A stretch of DNA of 64,000 nt from Flaveria trinervia. Taxonomy: Eukaryota > Streptophyta > Magnoliopsida > Asterales > Asteraceae. Position numbers and translations under genes: made by a program. The stretch lies in NCBI GenBank assembly GCA_025506515.1, contig CM046454.1, forward strand, positions 64,725,423 through 64,789,422, in the 5' to 3' direction. Within the stretch, counting starts at the first letter, position 1; each line of letters starts with the position of its first letter. The notes under the pieces were generated by a model. That model did not search any database. It saw nothing but the letters and a program-made list of their open reading frames with translations, and was not told where the DNA came from. Shown piece by piece: positions 60,901 through 64,000 of the stretch.

Positions 60901-61339
60901 TTCCAAAAAATTTTCATGACCTAACTTTCAAAGTTTTGAACCAAAAGTGAACGAAGAACCAAATGATAATGAAGAACACACAAAATCCAATTATTCAAAG
61001 ATATGTTATACATTTTTGACATCAATAAACATGCCAACTAAGAGGAATTTTAACCAGCATGAAAAACCTTCATAGTTGTGTTCATCACAAGAACAGAGTC
61101 TGATGTAAAACAAAAATGTGTAACAAATTAATAAAGTAACCTCTAATAAATAGTTTATTTAAACTTGAAAAATAGAGAAAATGTGATTGTTCTACAACAA
61201 ATTCACCATTTGATATGACAATAATAAAACAGTGACTTCAAACATTCATATTTGACCACTAAAAGTCAAACTGATCAATTGTGCACATACTTTCTCATCA
61301 AAGTAACACATATGTCTTTTATGTAGATTAAATTGCTAA
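60901..61339. other. Spacer before the coiled-coil ORF
   Basis: AT-rich sequence with no motif recognised. Confidence 0.4.
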
Positions 61340-63980
61340 TATTTCATGGAGCAAGCTCCATAATGTCAGTGGTTATTTAGACCCTGATGTACCAGAAGCT
61401 GAGGGACTTAGAGACATTATCAGATTCATCTCTACAACAAGGACAACTTATGCTATCACTATTAGACCTGTCATCTATGAGAACCTCATAAGGTCTTTCT
61501 GGCATTCAGCTGAAATGATTGAAGCAGATGGTGTTAGAACTTTATCTGGAAGAATTGATAATGAGCATACTCTGATTATTACTGAAGATTCTATGAGAAG
61601 ATGTCTTAAATTTGGTGATGATGTTGATGCACCAATAGAGTTGGATGAGGATGACATCACTACCTTCTTTGTAGAAATTAGGTATGAAGGGGGATTTGAA
61701 GCTAATCAGATTGTAAAGGGATTAGTTGATTTGCCTTGGAGATTTCTAATCCACATCTTTCAGCACTGCTTATCCAAAATAAAAACAAGGTGGAATGATA
61801 TTCCAATCATGACTTCATTAGCAATTTGTTCTCTCTGCACAAACAGACCATTCAACATGTTTGCTTATGTATTAATGGTTGTTTCAAACATACAAGAGGG
61901 AAGGAGATACAAGTTTTGATGTATCCAAGATTCATTTAGTGACTAATAAATGAAGCATTCCTAAATCTAGCTATTGAGGGACCAGTTCTAGATATTCATC
62001 ATTATGATGCAAAATCATACAAGTACATTAAAAACAGGGACCCCGGAAACTTTTACAGTGAAGCTTACTCACCTCTTCTTCCTTGATGCTTCAACAGATA
62101 AATCCAGATAAACAAGGAGAAGACTAAGATGCTCATGCTAATGATCACATTGAAGAACAAGTTGTTCATGAACAAGCTGATGTTATTGATAGGCAAAGTT
62201 CAGTATCACCCCAGGATGGTAAAGGGGGTGATTCTCATACTGAACCTGGAATTCATTACTATGCATCTCCATTTGTACCAATACCACAACCATCACCATA
62301 ACTATCACCACAAACATCACCATAACCATCACCACAACCATCACCACAACTATCACCACAACCATCACCATTACAATATCCCCATAAAACCCCTATTCCA
62401 TCACCAATAACCCAACCAATAACATCTCCACCTCATCACTCACCAATATCACCACCTCATCACTCACCAAAATCACCACCTCATCACTCACCAAAATCAC
62501 CACCTCAACCATTGCCTACCCATGATAATCCAACTGAGTTTGGAGACTCAACTAGCTTATCTAAAGCATCCAAATCATCTTCAGATGAGGAGGATCAGCA
62601 ATTTCAAATGCCTGTAAAGAAAGTTACTTCTGAGACTGCTCTCGCAACGAGTTTTGCTGAATCCAATGTAAATAGACCGGATGAAAAAGGATGAGTTAAT
62701 CTCTGAGTTGTTGCAAAAAGTTGAAAGGATGGAAAGAATACTGAATAGGAGAGCTAGAATCATTGATGATAGGATTCTAGAACTTGATGAAAAGGAGCAT
62801 GAGTTAAAAGAGCTAAAAGAAAGATATGAAGTTGAAAAGAAAGAGAAAGAGAAAGAGATTGAATACTTAAAAGCTGCTCTTAACCATTCCAGGGAAGAAG
62901 TAAGTGGCCATGTTGATACTCTTGCCATTTAAACTATAGCTATGGAAGAGCAAGAGGATATGATTTAAGAACAAGCAGAGATCATCTCCAATCTCCAAAG
63001 TCAAATGAAAGCCAAAATAAAAGAATCTCTGAGCTTGATATGTTAATTGAAATTCAAAGAAGTGCTAAGGCTGAAGAAAGTAAAAAGAATGAAGAAAGAG
63101 TAACAGCTGATGAGAAACAATTATGTATTGAGAATGATGAAAAAGAAGAAGATGCAAGCAAAATAAAGAATGAAGAATCAAGTCTAGAAATTGTGGTTTA
63201 TTCTGGACAATCAGATGCTACTCAAACTGAAAAGGCTGAATTTGGAGAACTAATTAGTGCTCTAGATAGCTTACTTCTAAAGAATTCATAATCGATGAGG
63301 AATTTTGGGATTTTGTTGCTGACCAGAGGACCAACACTGAACCCATTATGGTCATTCCTCAATCTCCAGTTCCCTTGGAGAAAGAGTTGAGTATGCAAAT
63401 GGTACTTGCTGTGTCATTGTTAGAGGAACAAAAAGAAATGATCAGAGAGTTTTGTGAAAAAGAAAAGGAAAAAGGAGAAAAAGGAGTTGATGATCAGGAA
63501 CAAGTACAAACTGGGCTGAAAAAGTGCCTGAGGAGATGAAAAAGGCTAAATCCTCTTCTGGTCCTCCACTTCAAACTTACACCAGAAAGAGGAAATACTT
63601 ATCAGAAAAGGCAAAAAGGAAGAGACCAATAGTTCAAGAAGAACATATGAAGAAGAGTAAAAGAGATGATCCAAGAAGTTGGCAGCCATAGCTAAATTCC
63701 TAGATGAACATGAGAAGGCTGAGGCTCAATTAAAGAAACAAGCTGCATTTATTGATCTGGAAGAAAGGGAAATAGAAGGAGGATATGATGCTGAAATGAC
63801 TGTAGATGTGGACAGTCTAGTGCAAAAAGAAAAATCTATGGACAAAATGCTGTTAAAGGCTCAAACTGATGACCTTATGATAAAAGCCATGTTTTTGATC
63901 AATCATGGGTATGATGCAGATCAAGTATTCAGTATGACCTATGAAGGCATGAAAGCAGAAGAAGAAAAAGTATCAATAAA
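61340..63980 (+). pseudogene. Broken retroelement-type ORF: helical, Pro-rich, coiled coil
   Basis: Open pieces in order: 61515-61919, a conserved-looking domain with DSMRRCLKFGDD, PWRFLIHIFQHCLSK, RWNDIPIMTSLAICSL and FNMFAYVLMVVSNIQEG; 62230-62690, Pro/Ser/His-rich repeats of the PSPQPSPQ and SPPHHSPK types; 62681-62932 and 63040-63291, highly charged coiled coil (LDEKEHELKELKERYEVEK); 63348-63539 and beyond, Lys-rich. Many frame breaks. The layout resembles the extra ORF found after pol in some plant copia elements, including those annotated in Asteraceae genomes (recollection, not a search). Function unknown. It runs to the window edge. Confidence 0.5.
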
Positions 63981-64000
63981 CTGTTGGACCCCACGGTTGA

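Noticed and set aside
62129..62410. His-rich ORF
   Set aside because: Out-of-frame reading of the CCATCACCA repeats that encode the Pro/Ser-rich part of the adjacent ORF.
1..64000. tRNA, rRNA or other structured RNA genes
   Set aside because: I saw no cloverleaf-type or rRNA-like sequence by eye. The tRNA-like words found are retroelement primer-binding sites.

Overview
This is a dicot plant nuclear window, AT-rich and mostly retrotransposon. Two conserved spliced plant genes, GT-AG introns, LTR elements primed by initiator tRNA-Met, MITEs and microsatellites all point that way. The long-LTR Ty3/gypsy elements and a post-pol-type ORF resemble what is seen in Asteraceae (daisy family). That family assignment is inference from recalled protein style, not a search.

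Layout. 1-3281: non-autonomous LTR element cut by the left edge, with a MITE in its 5' LTR and a rearranged inverted-repeat interior holding a gypsy integrase tail. 3282-7790: AT-rich intergenic DNA with a 66-bp tandem duplication and a PIF/Harbinger transposase scrap. 7849-9205: glycine-rich cell-wall-type protein gene, with a one-base frameshift. 10757-14166 (+): five-exon plastidic type I signal peptidase (PLSP1), with one base missing in a conserved block. 14167-17343: MITE-like repeats, an 805-bp hAT-like element and a gypsy gag relic. 17860-23604 (-): seven-exon LIKE-COV (DUF502) membrane protein with an intact 259-residue frame. 23605-27791: intergenic DNA with a hAT-like element, a copia integrase scrap and a 540-bp microsatellite.

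27792-64000 is a nest of LTR retrotransposons. A minus-strand gypsy gag is split by an aberrant element (27921-33294) whose two ends are the same U3 terminus in inverted orientation, bounded by a 5-bp target duplication. That element carries a 2.7-kb solo LTR of another family with its own target duplication. Next come a degenerate gypsy pol and its 3.4-kb 3' LTR (34005-39603), a minus-strand copia relic (40322-41073), and a plus-strand copia element from 41075. A complete but decayed 10.2-kb gypsy element (49682-59876, minus strand) has inserted to the right of it. To the right of that insertion lie a copia U3-like segment with a striking hairpin array and a broken ORF with proline-rich and coiled-coil parts.

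Only PLSP1, the LCV gene and the glycine-rich protein look like host genes. PLSP1 acts in plastid protein maturation, the LCV protein is a membrane protein of the COV family, and the glycine-rich protein is probably secreted to the wall. Nothing suggests they form a pathway. PLSP1 and the glycine-rich gene each break at a single base in a homopolymer, which could be assembly error or real lesions.
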